The notes under the pieces were generated by a model. It saw only the letters and a program-made list of their open reading frames with translations. It was not told the DNA's origin and searched no databases. From NCBI RefSeq assembly GCF_000376385.1, contig NZ_AQWN01000003.1, positions 236,914 through 300,913 of the forward strand: 64,000 nucleotides of DNA, in the 5' to 3' direction. This document shows, piece after piece, positions 43,800 to 52,698 of the stretch. The translations under genes and the position numbers were made by a program. Every line of letters starts with the position of its first letter. Position 1 is the stretch's first letter. Source of the stretch: Desulfurispora thermophila DSM 16022. Its GTDB lineage: Bacteria > Bacillota > Desulfotomaculia > Desulfotomaculales > Desulfurisporaceae.

Positions 43800-44983
43800 A
43801 TCTACCCGATCAGCGGGGCTATTACGGCAAATTCGGCGGGATGTTTGTTCCGGAAACACTGGTCACCGCTCTGGCGCAACTATCTGAAGCATTTGCTGCG
43901 GCCTGGCGGGATGACAGCTTTCAGCAGGAGTTGCAGCATTACCTGAAAGTTTATGTGGGGCGGCCCTCATTGCTTTACTACGCCACGCGATTGAGCGAGC
44001 ACCTGGGCGGTGCCAGAATCTACTTGAAGCGGGAGGACCTCAACCACACCGGCGCACACAAAATCAACAACACCATCGGACAGGCATTGCTGGCCCGGCG
44101 CATGGGTAAAAGCAGAATAATTGCCGAAACCGGCGCAGGCCAGCACGGTGTGGCAGCCGCCACAGCCGCCGCCCTCTTCGGGCTGCACTGTGTGGTCTAT
44201 ATGGGCGAGATTGATGTGAAGCGGCAGGCGCTCAATGTTTTCCGCATGCAGTTGCTGGGTGCCGAAGTCCGACCGGTAAAAAGCGGCAGCCGGACACTCA
44301 AGGACGCCATGAATGAAGCCATGCGCGATTGGGTAACCAATGTAAACGACACCTTCTATATAGTTGGTTCCACCGCCGGCCCCCACCCTTACCCTTTAAT
44401 GGTCCGCCAGTTGCAGAGCGTGATTGGCCGGGAGGCCCGCCGGCAGATGCTGGAAGAGTGCGGCCGGTTGCCCGATGCCGTGGTGGCCTGCGTGGGGGGA
44501 GGCAGCAACGCGCTGGGTATTTTTCACGCTTTTCTAAACGACCCGGTACGGCTATATGGCGTGGAGGCGGCCGGCAGCGGTTTGGACACGGACCGGCATG
44601 CCGCCCCGCTGCAGAAGGGCCGCCCGGGAGTGCTGCATGGCTCATACAGCTACCTTTTGCAGGATGAAGACGGGCAGGTGCAGGAAGCCCATTCCATTGC
44701 CGCCGGTCTGGACTACCCCGGCGTGGGGCCGGAACACAGTTACCTGAAGGAATGCGGCCGGGTGGAATATCTGGCCGCCACAGACCAGCAAGCGCTGGCA
44801 GCTTACCAGTTGCTCTGTCGTACCGAGGGCATCATTCCCGCTCTGGAGAGCGCTCATGCCCTCGCAGCCGCATGTGAGTTGGCCCGCCAGATGTCCCAGG
44901 AACAAATTATTCTGGTCAACCTTTCCGGCCGGGGAGATAAAGATGTGCAAACGGTAGCCCAGCAATGCGGGGAGGTGTTATAA
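43787..44983 (+). CDS. trpB: Tryptophan synthase beta chain, TrpB1 type
   Basis: A 398-residue PLP enzyme partnered with TrpA. The PLP lysine is in [15 protein letters not shown], and the phosphate loop is [10 protein letters not shown]. Start [20 protein letters not shown] is typical of TrpB1, in contrast to the TrpB2 at 25552-26907. TTG start behind AAGGAGGGCG inside the end of trpF. TrpA follows with 2 bases between stop and start. Confidence 0.96.
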   Translation: MSQMNLPDQRGYYGKFGGMFVPETLVTALAQLSEAFAAAWRDDSFQQELQHYLKVYVGRPSLLYYATRLSEHLGGARIYLKREDLNHTGAHKINNTIGQALLARRMGKSRIIAETGAGQHGVAAATAAALFGLHCVVYMGEIDVKRQALNVFRMQLLGAEVRPVKSGSRTLKDAMNEAMRDWVTNVNDTFYIVGSTAGPHPYPLMVRQLQSVIGREARRQMLEECGRLPDAVVACVGGGSNALGIFHAFLNDPVRLYGVEAAGSGLDTDRHAAPLQKGRPGVLHGSYSYLLQDEDGQVQEAHSIAAGLDYPGVGPEHSYLKECGRVEYLAATDQQALAAYQLLCRTEGIIPALESAHALAAACELARQMSQEQIILVNLSGRGDKDVQTVAQQCGEVL

Positions 44984-44985
44984 TA

Positions 44986-45786
44986 ATGCAGGGATTTCCC
45001 ACATTGATGAGCAAACTGCAACTTGGGCGGTACAAGGGATTTTTCCCTTTCCTGATGGCCGGCTATCCAGATCTGGCCACCACCGTCGAGCTGGCCGGTG
45101 CGCTGGCCGAAGCTGGGGCAGATTTGCTGGAAATCGGACTGCCCTTTTCCGATCCCGTGGCGGACGGCCCGCTGCTGCAAATGGCCGCCCAGCACTCCCT
45201 GCAACAGGGGACAAGGGTAGCGCAAGTGCTGCAAGCTGTGGAGAAAATCACGTCCAGGACCGGACTGCCCGTCCTGCTCATGAGCTACTACAACCCCGTG
45301 CTGCAGTATGGTCCGGCCCATTTCGCCCGGGATGCCGCGGCGGCGGGAGCCTGCGGTGTCATCGTACCCGACCTGCCACCGGAAGAAGCTTGGCCGCTCA
45401 AGGAACAGGTGAAAGCCAGGGGTCTGGAGTTCATCCATTTTCTGGCCCCCACCACACCGCCGGAACGGCTGGAGTTTATAGTCAAACAAAGCACAGGTTT
45501 CCTATATTGTCTCTCCGTGAACGGAGTTACTGGCATAAGGCAGGAAATTGATACAATTATGCCGAAAATTATTACCTCGGTGCGGCGGATTTCTCCCATT
45601 CCGCTGGCCATTGGTTTTGGCATATCCACGCCTGCGCAGGCTGCTACCCTGGCCCGCTCCTTCGAGGCGGTGATTGTGGGCAGTGCCCTGGTCAGGATCA
45701 TTGCCGCCTGTCAGCAACAGGCAAAGCCGGCGGTACAAGAGGTTTACCGACTGGCCAGCCAGATGCGCCAGGCTTTACAAGTGTGA
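44986..45786 (+). CDS. trpA: Tryptophan synthase alpha chain
   Basis: A 266-residue TIM-barrel that cleaves indole-3-glycerol phosphate to indole and glyceraldehyde 3-phosphate. Catalytic Glu is in LLEIGLPFSDPVADGP, catalytic Asp in VPDLPPEEAW. VNGVTGIRQEI and IGFGISTPAQAATLA are also present. ATG 44986 follows GGGGAGG; ATG 44965 lies inside trpB. Confidence 0.95.
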   Translation: MQGFPTLMSKLQLGRYKGFFPFLMAGYPDLATTVELAGALAEAGADLLEIGLPFSDPVADGPLLQMAAQHSLQQGTRVAQVLQAVEKITSRTGLPVLLMSYYNPVLQYGPAHFARDAAAAGACGVIVPDLPPEEAWPLKEQVKARGLEFIHFLAPTTPPERLEFIVKQSTGFLYCLSVNGVTGIRQEIDTIMPKIITSVRRISPIPLAIGFGISTPAQAATLARSFEAVIVGSALVRIIAACQQQAKPAVQEVYRLASQMRQALQV

Positions 45787-45805
45787 CACACAAGGGGGTG
45801 GTAGA

Positions 45806-46627
45806 TTGACTTCCTACAAACTGGTCGCCCGACGGCCGGGCCAGGCTGATACGATAATCCAGATAGCCAATTGCCGCATTGGTGGAGGAAATGTTGTGGT
45901 TGTTGCTGGGCCCTGCGCAGTGGAGAGTGAATACCAGATGTTGGAACTGGGCCGGCAGCTAAAGGAATGTGGCGTGCACATGCTGCGCGGCGGCGCGTAT
46001 AAACCCCGCACTTCCCCTTACTCCTTTCAGGGACTGGGCGAAGAAGGCCTGCAAATTCTGGCTCGCACGCGAGAACTGACCGGCCTGCCCGTGATCTCCG
46101 AGGTTACCGATGTACGTGAGTTGGATAAAGCTTATCACTATATAGATGTAATCCAGATCGGCAGCCGCAATATGCAGAATTTTGCCCTGCTCACCGAGGT
46201 GGGCAAGCAGGACAAACCCGTGCTGCTCAAACGCGGCCTGGCCGCCACACTGGAAGAGTGGCTGTGGGCGGCCGAGTATATTGCTGCGGCCGGCAACCAC
46301 CAGATCATCCTCTGTGAACGTGGTATCCGCAGTTTTGAAACCTATACCCGCAACACCTTTGACATCAACGCCATACCGGCCTTAAAAGAGCTTACCTGCC
46401 TGCCCGTGCTGGCCGACCCCAGCCATGGCACCGGGCGCGCTTCACTGGTGGCGCCGGTGGCCCGGGCGGCCCTGGCAGCAGGGGCCGATGGCTTGCTGAT
46501 CGAAGTGCACACCAACCCGAGCCAGGCCCTGTCCGATGGGTTTCAGTCCCTTACACCGCAGGAAATGGGACGCTTGATGCGAGAACTGCGCCAGATTGCC
46601 CCGGCCGTGGGTAAAACATTGCCTTGA
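45806..46627 (+). CDS. aroF: 3-deoxy-7-phosphoheptulonate (DAHP) synthase, short form
   Basis: The protein has about 273 residues and catalyses the first step of aromatic synthesis. It has VVVAGPCAVESEYQ, MLRGGAYKPRTSPYSFQG, QIGSRNMQNF, LLKRGLAATLEEWL and LADPSHGTGRASLV. It is of the type I beta / KDOPS-like class. The N-terminal region before the catalytic core is only about 30 residues, so the ferredoxin-like or chorismate-mutase regulatory domains found in relatives are absent or nearly so. TTG start behind AAGGGGGTGG. Placement in the trp operon ties pathway entry to tryptophan control. Confidence 0.93.
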   Translation: MTSYKLVARRPGQADTIIQIANCRIGGGNVVVVAGPCAVESEYQMLELGRQLKECGVHMLRGGAYKPRTSPYSFQGLGEEGLQILARTRELTGLPVISEVTDVRELDKAYHYIDVIQIGSRNMQNFALLTEVGKQDKPVLLKRGLAATLEEWLWAAEYIAAAGNHQIILCERGIRSFETYTRNTFDINAIPALKELTCLPVLADPSHGTGRASLVAPVARAALAAGADGLLIEVHTNPSQALSDGFQSLTPQEMGRLMRELRQIAPAVGKTLP

Positions 46628-46656
46628 GCAGGCGCCGCATCCCCCGCTAAAACCTG

Positions 46657-46685
46657 TTGCACGGCATTGACCGGCGTGATATGAT
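46657..46685 (+). promoter_or_regulatory. Internal promoter before the tyrA-aroA segment
   Basis: TTGCAC (46657-46662), a 17-base spacer, TATGAT (46680-46685). Transcription would begin near 46692 and run about 60 bases before the terminator at 46754. Confidence 0.55.
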
Positions 46686-46753
46686 GATGAAGTAAGCATG
46701 GTAGTATGGTCAGTATGGCAGGACGGCAGGGGGAAGAATATTGATGCTGTATT

Positions 46754-46786
46754 AAACACCCCTGAGAGGGGTGTTTGTGTTTTTTC
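46754..46786 (+). terminator. Leader terminator between aroF and tyrA
   Basis: AAACACCCCT pairs with AGGGGTGTTT, loop GAG, then TGTGTTTTTT. It either ends the trp operon or acts as an attenuator for the internal promoter at 46657, since no other promoter is visible between it and tyrA. Confidence 0.85.
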
Positions 46787-46834
46787 CTCTGCTTAAGGAT
46801 TTATCTATCTATTGCAGAATGGAGGTTTGGTAGT

Positions 46835-47689
46835 ATTTTTATCTTCAACAAATGTGCAATTGTGGGCCTGGGACTGATTGGCGGATCCCTGGGGCTGGCG
46901 TTGCGCCAGAACAAGCTGGTCAACGCGGTAATCGGTTACGACCCGGACTGGCGGACCTGCCAACTGGCCAGGCAGATGGGCGCGGTAGACGAGACGATCA
47001 GTGACCTGACCGGCATTAATGAAGCAGATCTGGTAGTGCTGGCCACGCCAGTCAGCACCACCATTGAATTATTGCCCACAGTGGTCAGGCATGCGCCACC
47101 CCGGTCAGTCGTCATGGACACCGGCAGCACCAAAACAGAAATTGTTCATCAGGCCGCCCGATTTTTCCCACCCTCCGGTACCAGGGTTTTCATTGGCGGC
47201 CACCCGCTGGCCGGTTCGGAGAAAAACGGCATCACAGCCGCCCGGCCAGACCTGTTTCACAATGCCGTTTTTGTCCTGGTTCTACCATCCGGGGTGGAGA
47301 GTGTACCCTCCGCACTGCTCGCACTGCTCCAAGCCATAGGAGCCCGGCCTTTTTTACTGGAAGCCGCAGAACACGACCGGGCTGTGGCCCTGATCAGCCA
47401 CCTGCCTCACCTGATCGCCGCCTGTCTGGCCAGCACAGTGAGGAAAGCTCAGAGTCCAGAAATACTGCGCAGTCTGGCCGCCGGTGGCTGGCGCGATACC
47501 ACGCGTGTCGCCCGGGGCCGGCCCGCTCTTTGGGCGGATATTTTACTGAGCAATGCTGACCATCTATTGCCGGCCATAGAGAGTTTGCAGGAGCAGCTAA
47601 CAATGGTCAAAGACATGCTGGCCCGGCAGGATAGGCAGTCGCTGCACCTTTTTCTGGAACGAGCCAGACAATTTCTGATCGCGAAGTGA
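46835..47689 (+). CDS. tyrA: Prephenate dehydrogenase, probably initiating at AUU
   Basis: The protein has about 284 residues and converts prephenate to 4-hydroxyphenylpyruvate for tyrosine. The NAD-binding loop is CAIVGLGLIGGSLGLAL. VMDTGSTKTEI, FIGGHPLAGSEKNGI, ISHLPHLIAA and AAGGWRDTTRVA are conserved. No ATG, GTG or TTG is in frame near the protein's natural start; GGAGG at 46821-46825 points to ATT 46835. The only upstream in-frame GTG (46775) is inside the terminator. It lacks the C-terminal ACT domain of Bacillus TyrA. The aroA gene follows after 36 bases. Confidence 0.9.
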   Translation: MFIFNKCAIVGLGLIGGSLGLALRQNKLVNAVIGYDPDWRTCQLARQMGAVDETISDLTGINEADLVVLATPVSTTIELLPTVVRHAPPRSVVMDTGSTKTEIVHQAARFFPPSGTRVFIGGHPLAGSEKNGITAARPDLFHNAVFVLVLPSGVESVPSALLALLQAIGARPFLLEAAEHDRAVALISHLPHLIAACLASTVRKAQSPEILRSLAAGGWRDTTRVARGRPALWADILLSNADHLLPAIESLQEQLTMVKDMLARQDRQSLHLFLERARQFLIAK

Positions 47690-47725
47690 AAAACATATGC
47701 TAGAAATTTTGGAGAGAGGTGTCCT

Positions 47726-49015
47726 ATGCAAGTAACTCCTGCCCAGGCCCTGGCCGGCACTGTGCAGCCGCCGGGCGACAAATCCATCTCGCACCGGGCA
47801 TTGATGTTGGGCGCTATTGCCAGCGGGCAGACAGTGGTGAAAAATTTTTTGCCCGCCCAGGACTGCTTTTCCACCTGGCAATGCCTGGAACACCTGGGAG
47901 TAAAGATTTCTTCACCCGACCACTACCAGACCGTCCTGGTGGAGGGCCGGGGGTTAAACGGCCTGCAGGAACCGGAGCAGGTGCTGGATGCCGGTAATTC
48001 AGGGACAACCATCCGCCTGCTGCTGGGCCTGCTGAGCGGGCAGCAATTTTTCTCCGTGCTGACCGGCGATGCTTCCCTGCGCCGCCGGCCCATGGACCGC
48101 GTGGTCAAACCCCTGCAAGCCATGGGAGCACAAATTGCTGGCCGGCAGGCAGCCAGCCGCGCCCCCCTGGCCGTGCAGGGTGGCAAGCTAAACGCCATTA
48201 GTTACCACCTACCCGTAGCCAGCGCCCAGCTCAAATCGGCCCTTATGCTGGCCGGTCTCTATTGCCAGGGGGTTATGGAAATAGAGGAACCGGTACCCAC
48301 GCGTGACCACACAGAGAAAATGTTACAGTACATGGAAGTGGCCATATACAAAGAGCAAAACTGGCTGCGCCTGCCCGGCGGGCAGCAGCCTGTGGGCAAA
48401 GAGATCTGCGTGCCGGGAGATATTTCCGCCGCCGCCTTTTTTCTGGTGGCCGCCGCCTGTCTACCCGGTTCACGTTTGGTCTGCCGCAATGTAGGTTTAA
48501 ACCCGGCTCGCACCGGCATCATTGACATATTGAAACAGATGGGGGCCAGGTTGGAAATTCGCAATCAGAGACTGTACGGAATGGAACCGGTGGGCGACAT
48601 TTACATAGAATCCAGTCCGTTGCAGGCGGTGGTCATAGCCGGAGAGACCATTCCCCGCCTGATTGACGAAATACCCGCCCTGGCCATTGCCGCAGCCCGG
48701 GCCAGCGGCGTTACCGTAATAAAAGACGCAGCAGAACTGCGGGTGAAGGAAAGCGACCGTATCGCCGCCGTGGTGAAGTTGCTGAACAATCTGGGGGTAA
48801 AAGCGCAGGAAACGCCGGATGGGATGATTATTCACGGCACGGACCAGCCCTTCCGGCCGGCGGAGCTGGACAGTTACGGCGATCACCGCATAGCCATGGC
48901 CGGTGCCATAGCCGGACTGATGGCCCAGGCCCCCGTCACCATCCGACAGCCCGAATGCATGGCCATTTCTTTTCCGGATTTTGAAAATATCTTGCTCTCC
49001 TTACGGACACAATAA
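47726..49015 (+). CDS. aroA: 3-phosphoshikimate 1-carboxyvinyltransferase (EPSP synthase)
   Basis: A 429-residue two-domain enzyme that adds enolpyruvate to shikimate 3-phosphate. Motifs are PPGDKSISHRALMLGAIA, LDAGNSGTTIRLLLG, GDASLRRRPMDRVV, IDEIPALAIAAARA, LRVKESDRI and YGDHRIAMAGAIAG. ATG with GGAGAGAGGTG upstream. In the second motif region LDAGNSGT is followed by TIRLLLGLLSG, which differs from the GNAGTAMRPL of glyphosate-sensitive class I enzymes and fits class II-like enzymes of Firmicutes. Confidence 0.95.
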   Translation: MQVTPAQALAGTVQPPGDKSISHRALMLGAIASGQTVVKNFLPAQDCFSTWQCLEHLGVKISSPDHYQTVLVEGRGLNGLQEPEQVLDAGNSGTTIRLLLGLLSGQQFFSVLTGDASLRRRPMDRVVKPLQAMGAQIAGRQAASRAPLAVQGGKLNAISYHLPVASAQLKSALMLAGLYCQGVMEIEEPVPTRDHTEKMLQYMEVAIYKEQNWLRLPGGQQPVGKEICVPGDISAAAFFLVAAACLPGSRLVCRNVGLNPARTGIIDILKQMGARLEIRNQRLYGMEPVGDIYIESSPLQAVVIAGETIPRLIDEIPALAIAAARASGVTVIKDAAELRVKESDRIAAVVKLLNNLGVKAQETPDGMIIHGTDQPFRPAELDSYGDHRIAMAGAIAGLMAQAPVTIRQPECMAISFPDFENILLSLRTQ

Positions 49016-49116
49016 TTTTAATCTGTTTTTGATCTAAAAAAGGAAATTTATACGCTTCTGTCGAAATTCTTAATGATGTCTTTCTGCTGTGAAATGTTGA
49101 CAGGTGTGGTGAGCCA

Positions 49117-49791
49117 TTGGAGAGGAAAATCTGTATAGCCATCGATGGCCCGGCCGGTGCAGGAAAAAGCACTGTGGCCAGGCTGGTGGCTTCCCGGCTG
49201 GGCTATCGCTATTTGGATACAGGTGCCATGTACCGGGCTCTGACCTGGCAGGCCCTGCAAAACGGCCTGGACTTTGTTGACGAGCCGGCCCTGGTCAACC
49301 TGGCCCGCACGGCGGATATCCAGCTTCTGCCCACGGCGGATGGCTCCCCGCAGGTGCTGATAAACGGCCAGGATGTAACACTGCCCATACGCAGCCAGCA
49401 GGTCAGCCAGCACGTCTCTCTCCTGGCCAAAGTGCCCGGAGTGCGCCGGGAAATGGTGCAAAGGCAGCGTCAACTGGCGGCCGGCGGGGGAGTAGTCGTG
49501 GAAGGAAGGGACATCGGCACCCGGGTGCTACCCCAGGCCGAGTTGAAGATATTTTTAACCGCCAGCCCCCGGGTACGGGCAGCCCGGCGGGCAGCCGAAC
49601 TGGCAGACCGGGGCGAAGCAGTTGATGTGGCCCAACTGACCGAGGAAATTGCCCGGCGTGATGCCATGGACGCCAGCCGGGAAGTGGACCCGCTCCGGCC
49701 AGCCCCCGATGCCCTATACCTGGACTGCTCCCAAATGAGCATTGCCGAAGTGGTGGAATATATTGTGGACCGGGCAAGGGGGGTAAAGTAG
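49117..49791 (+). CDS. cmk: Cytidylate kinase
   Basis: A 224-residue P-loop kinase that phosphorylates CMP and dCMP. Motifs are IDGPAGAGKSTVARLVA (Walker A), YLDTGAMYRALT, GRDIGTRVLP and the lid RRAAELADRGEAVD. TTG start; upstream GGTGTGGTGAG is a modest site. The cmk-plsC-ispH-rpsA order is conserved in Clostridia. The 100 bases before it are AT-rich and hold no gene. Confidence 0.95.
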   Translation: MERKICIAIDGPAGAGKSTVARLVASRLGYRYLDTGAMYRALTWQALQNGLDFVDEPALVNLARTADIQLLPTADGSPQVLINGQDVTLPIRSQQVSQHVSLLAKVPGVRREMVQRQRQLAAGGGVVVEGRDIGTRVLPQAELKIFLTASPRVRAARRAAELADRGEAVDVAQLTEEIARRDAMDASREVDPLRPAPDALYLDCSQMSIAEVVEYIVDRARGVK

Positions 49792-50379
49792 TTGTTCTAT
49801 TCCCTGGCCAGGTTTATCTGCCAGCTCTACCTGCTTTTTTTTCGCCGCTGGAAAATAAAAGGGGCGGAAAACATCCCCCGGCAAGGTGGCTTGCTGGTCA
49901 TCTGCAACCACATCAGCTACCTGGACCCTGTAGCCGTGGGTTGTGCCCTGCCCCGCCGCATTTATTTCATGGCCAAGTCGGAGCTTTTTGAAATACCAAT
50001 CCTCAAGCAAATTATTACCGCTCTGGGGGCGTTCCCCCTGCACCGGGGTAGCGGAGACCTGAATGCAGTAAAAACTGCTCTGCGCTATCTGCAGGCGGGA
50101 AAGACCGTAGGCATTTTCCCCGAAGGTACCCGCAGCAAGACAGAAGGACTACTGGATCCCCATCAGGGAGCGGCCATGCTGGCCATTCGTACCGGCGTAC
50201 CTGTCCTGCCCATTGCTGTTTCCGGCACCAGGGGGTTTTTCAGCCGGGTGCGGGTCAATATAGGGCAGCCGGTAATCCCACCGGCCAGAGACCGGACCGG
50301 GAAAGACACTTACTATGAATTCAGCCGTCTGTTAATGCAAAAAATCGATGCCTTACATAAAGAATTGAGGGAATACTAA
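49792..50379 (+). CDS. plsC: 1-acyl-sn-glycerol-3-phosphate acyltransferase
   Basis: A 195-residue membrane-associated acyltransferase that makes phosphatidic acid. The HX4D motif is CNHISYLDP, and FPEGTRSKTEG and PIAVSGTRGF follow. An N-terminal hydrophobic stretch (FYSLARFICQLYLLFF) anchors it. TTG starts immediately after the cmk stop, behind AAGGGGGG. Later glycerolipid genes plsY and gpsA are found at 58534 and 59239. Confidence 0.93.
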   Translation: MFYSLARFICQLYLLFFRRWKIKGAENIPRQGGLLVICNHISYLDPVAVGCALPRRIYFMAKSELFEIPILKQIITALGAFPLHRGSGDLNAVKTALRYLQAGKTVGIFPEGTRSKTEGLLDPHQGAAMLAIRTGVPVLPIAVSGTRGFFSRVRVNIGQPVIPPARDRTGKDTYYEFSRLLMQKIDALHKELREY

Positions 50380-50381
50380 TT

Positions 50382-52490
50382 ATGCAGATCACCAGGGCAG
50401 ATAAAGCCGGTTTTTGCTTTGGAGTGAAAAGGGCTATTGAACTGGCCACCGGTGCTGCCCGGCAAAACAGCGGGCCGGTATACACATACGGCCAGTTGAT
50501 TCACAATCAGCAAGAAGTTGCCCGTCTGGCCGGGCAGGGCATTCACGCTGTGGATAGCCTGGACCAGGTGCCGGAGGGTAGCTTATTAATAATCAGGTCG
50601 CATGGTGTGGGACCGGAAGTCCTCACTGCGGCCGCAGCCAGAAAGATCACCGTGCTGGACGCCACCTGTCCTTTTGTCAGCAATGTGCAAAAAAAGGCTC
50701 GGGAAATGGCCCAGCAAGGTTATCAGGTGATCGTGGTAGGTAATGCCAGCCACCCCGAAGTGCAGGGCATTGTGGCCTGGACCGGCCACCAGGCGCTGGT
50801 GGTTGCCGATGCCGAACAGATCCGCGCCATCCAGCCGGCCGCCCGGGTGGGTGTGGTTGCTCAGACCACCATAGCCCAGCAAAATCTGGCCGCTGTGGTA
50901 GCGGCGCTGGTGCCGGTCGTGCGCGAGCTCAAGCTGGCCAATACGGTTTGCCAGGCTACCAGGGAAAGGCAGCAGGCAGCCGAACAACTGGCGTCCCGGG
51001 TGGACCTGATGCTGGTAGTGGGCGGCAGGAACAGTGCTAACACTACCAAGCTGGCCACAGTGTGCGCCCAGACCGGTACGGAAACCCACCATGTGGAAAC
51101 AGCCGCCGAGCTGGACCGTGCCTGGTTTACCGGCAAACGCACAGTGGGCATCACAGCTGGTGCCTCCACACCTGACTGGCTGATCCAGGAGGTAGAAACA
51201 CGCGTGAAGGAGTTGGTCGAAATGACGGGCAGTGAAGAAGTAATGGTAAATGAAATTCCAACCAGCACAGCCACACAGGAAAGCACAGCAGAAACCACCC
51301 CGGAAGAGAACATGAAGGAAGCCATGGATGTAAAGACAGTCCATTACGGGGAAATCATTCCGGGCACCGTCGTACAAATCCGCCATGATGAAGTGTTGGT
51401 GGACATTGGTGCCAAATCTGAGGGCTTTATTCCCTTAAAAGAACTATCCTGCTATGAAGTTAATTCCCCGCAGGATGTTGTATCCGTAGGGGATGTAATA
51501 GATGTTTTTGTCATGCGTTCCGAGGATAGTGAGGGCAGGGTCATGCTTTCCAAACAGCGGGCCGATGCAGAAAAAGCCTGGGCCAAACTGCAGGAAAACC
51601 TGCAGACGGGTGAAACCGTCACGGGTATAGTGCGTGAAGTGGTCAAGGGCGGACTGCTGGTGGACATCGGCGTGCGGGCTTTTTTGCCGGCATCTCTGGT
51701 GGAAAGAGGCTATGTGGAAGATTTAAGCAAGTACTTGGGCATGGAGATCCAGGCCCGGGTCATTGAGGTCAACAAGGCGCGCAAGAAAGTGGTACTCAGC
51801 CGCAAAGCCGTGCTGGAAGAAGAATATGCCAGAAAGCGTCAGGAACTGCTGGATAGCCTGCAGGAAGGAGCGGTAGTGCGGGGCACCGTGCGCCGTCTGA
51901 CCAGCTTTGGAGCATTTGTAGACCTGGGCGGTGTGGACGGCCTGTTGCATGTATCGGAAATGGCCTGGTACAGGGTGGGGCACCCGTCCGAAGTAGTGAA
52001 CGTGGGCGATGAAATTGAAGTGAAAGTCTTGAAAGTGGACCGGGAAAACGAAAAGATTTCCCTCGGTCTCAAGCAAGTGTTACCCAACCCCTGGGACAAC
52101 GTGGCTGAAAAATACCCGCCGGGCAGCATTGTCAAGGCCAAAGTTATGCGGCTGGCTTCCTTTGGTGCTTTTGTGCAGCTGGAGCCGGGCGTGGAAGGCC
52201 TGGTGCACATCTCCCACCTCTCCACCCGCCATGTAGAGAAGCCGGAAGATGTTGTCCAGGAAGGCGAAGAAGTCAATGTGAAAGTGCTGGACGTTAACCC
52301 GGAAGAAAAGCGCATCCGCCTGTCCATCAGAGAAGTGGTGCGTGAACAGGAAAAGAGACAGCCGGCCCGAGAAGCACAGGCCGGCAAGCAGGCCGAAAGC
52401 CAGGTGGAGCAACCCGCCGAGCAAGCTGAACAGGGCAATGTCACGATTGGGGAAATTGTGGGCGATATCTTTGAAGGTAATAAGGAGTAG
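50382..52490 (+). CDS. ispH: Fused IspH (HMBPP reductase) - ribosomal protein S1
   Basis: A 702-residue fusion. Residues 1-285 are IspH, the [4Fe-4S] enzyme of the last step of the non-mevalonate isoprenoid pathway, with cluster Cys in KAGFCFGVKRA, DATCPFVSNVQ and NTVCQATRERQ and the active motif GGRNSANT. A polar linker (about 286-320) leads to four S1 RNA-binding repeats, e.g. VLVDIGAKSEGFIPLKEL, LLVDIGVRAFLPASLVERG, FGAFVDLGGVDGLLHVSEMA and FGAFVQLEPGVEGLVHISHL. The fusion is known in many Clostridia. Two tandem terminators follow. Confidence 0.95.
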   Translation: MQITRADKAGFCFGVKRAIELATGAARQNSGPVYTYGQLIHNQQEVARLAGQGIHAVDSLDQVPEGSLLIIRSHGVGPEVLTAAAARKITVLDATCPFVSNVQKKAREMAQQGYQVIVVGNASHPEVQGIVAWTGHQALVVADAEQIRAIQPAARVGVVAQTTIAQQNLAAVVAALVPVVRELKLANTVCQATRERQQAAEQLASRVDLMLVVGGRNSANTTKLATVCAQTGTETHHVETAAELDRAWFTGKRTVGITAGASTPDWLIQEVETRVKELVEMTGSEEVMVNEIPTSTATQESTAETTPEENMKEAMDVKTVHYGEIIPGTVVQIRHDEVLVDIGAKSEGFIPLKELSCYEVNSPQDVVSVGDVIDVFVMRSEDSEGRVMLSKQRADAEKAWAKLQENLQTGETVTGIVREVVKGGLLVDIGVRAFLPASLVERGYVEDLSKYLGMEIQARVIEVNKARKKVVLSRKAVLEEEYARKRQELLDSLQEGAVVRGTVRRLTSFGAFVDLGGVDGLLHVSEMAWYRVGHPSEVVNVGDEIEVKVLKVDRENEKISLGLKQVLPNPWDNVAEKYPPGSIVKAKVMRLASFGAFVQLEPGVEGLVHISHLSTRHVEKPEDVVQEGEEVNVKVLDVNPEEKRIRLSIREVVREQEKRQPAREAQAGKQAESQVEQPAEQAEQGNVTIGEIVGDIFEGNKE

Positions 52491-52564
52491 CTGAACAACT
52501 CTGACTATAAAGTTTGATAATTGATGTCTATAACACTCCATCAGACATGGACAAAAAATGACAA

Positions 52565-52597
52565 GCAGTCCCGCTATCTGCACGGGGCTGTTTTTTC
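52565..52597 (+). terminator. First of two tandem terminators after ispH-rpsA
   Basis: CAGTCCCG pairs with CGGGGCTG (one T-G pair), loop of 9, followed by TTTTTT. Confidence 0.8.
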
Positions 52598-52599
52598 TG

Positions 52600-52631
52600 G
52601 GCGGGGTTTTTATTTACTACCCCGCCTTTTT
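52600..52631 (+). terminator. Second tandem terminator
   Basis: GGCGGGG pairs with CCCCGCC around a 13-base AT-rich loop, followed by TTTTTG. It begins 3 bases after the previous one and together they end the aromatic supra-operon. Confidence 0.75.
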
Positions 52632-52698
52632 GTGCATATTTCCGGCGGGGGGAAGGAAGTCTAAAAACAAACCACAAGCTAAAAAAGGAGGTTTTTCT

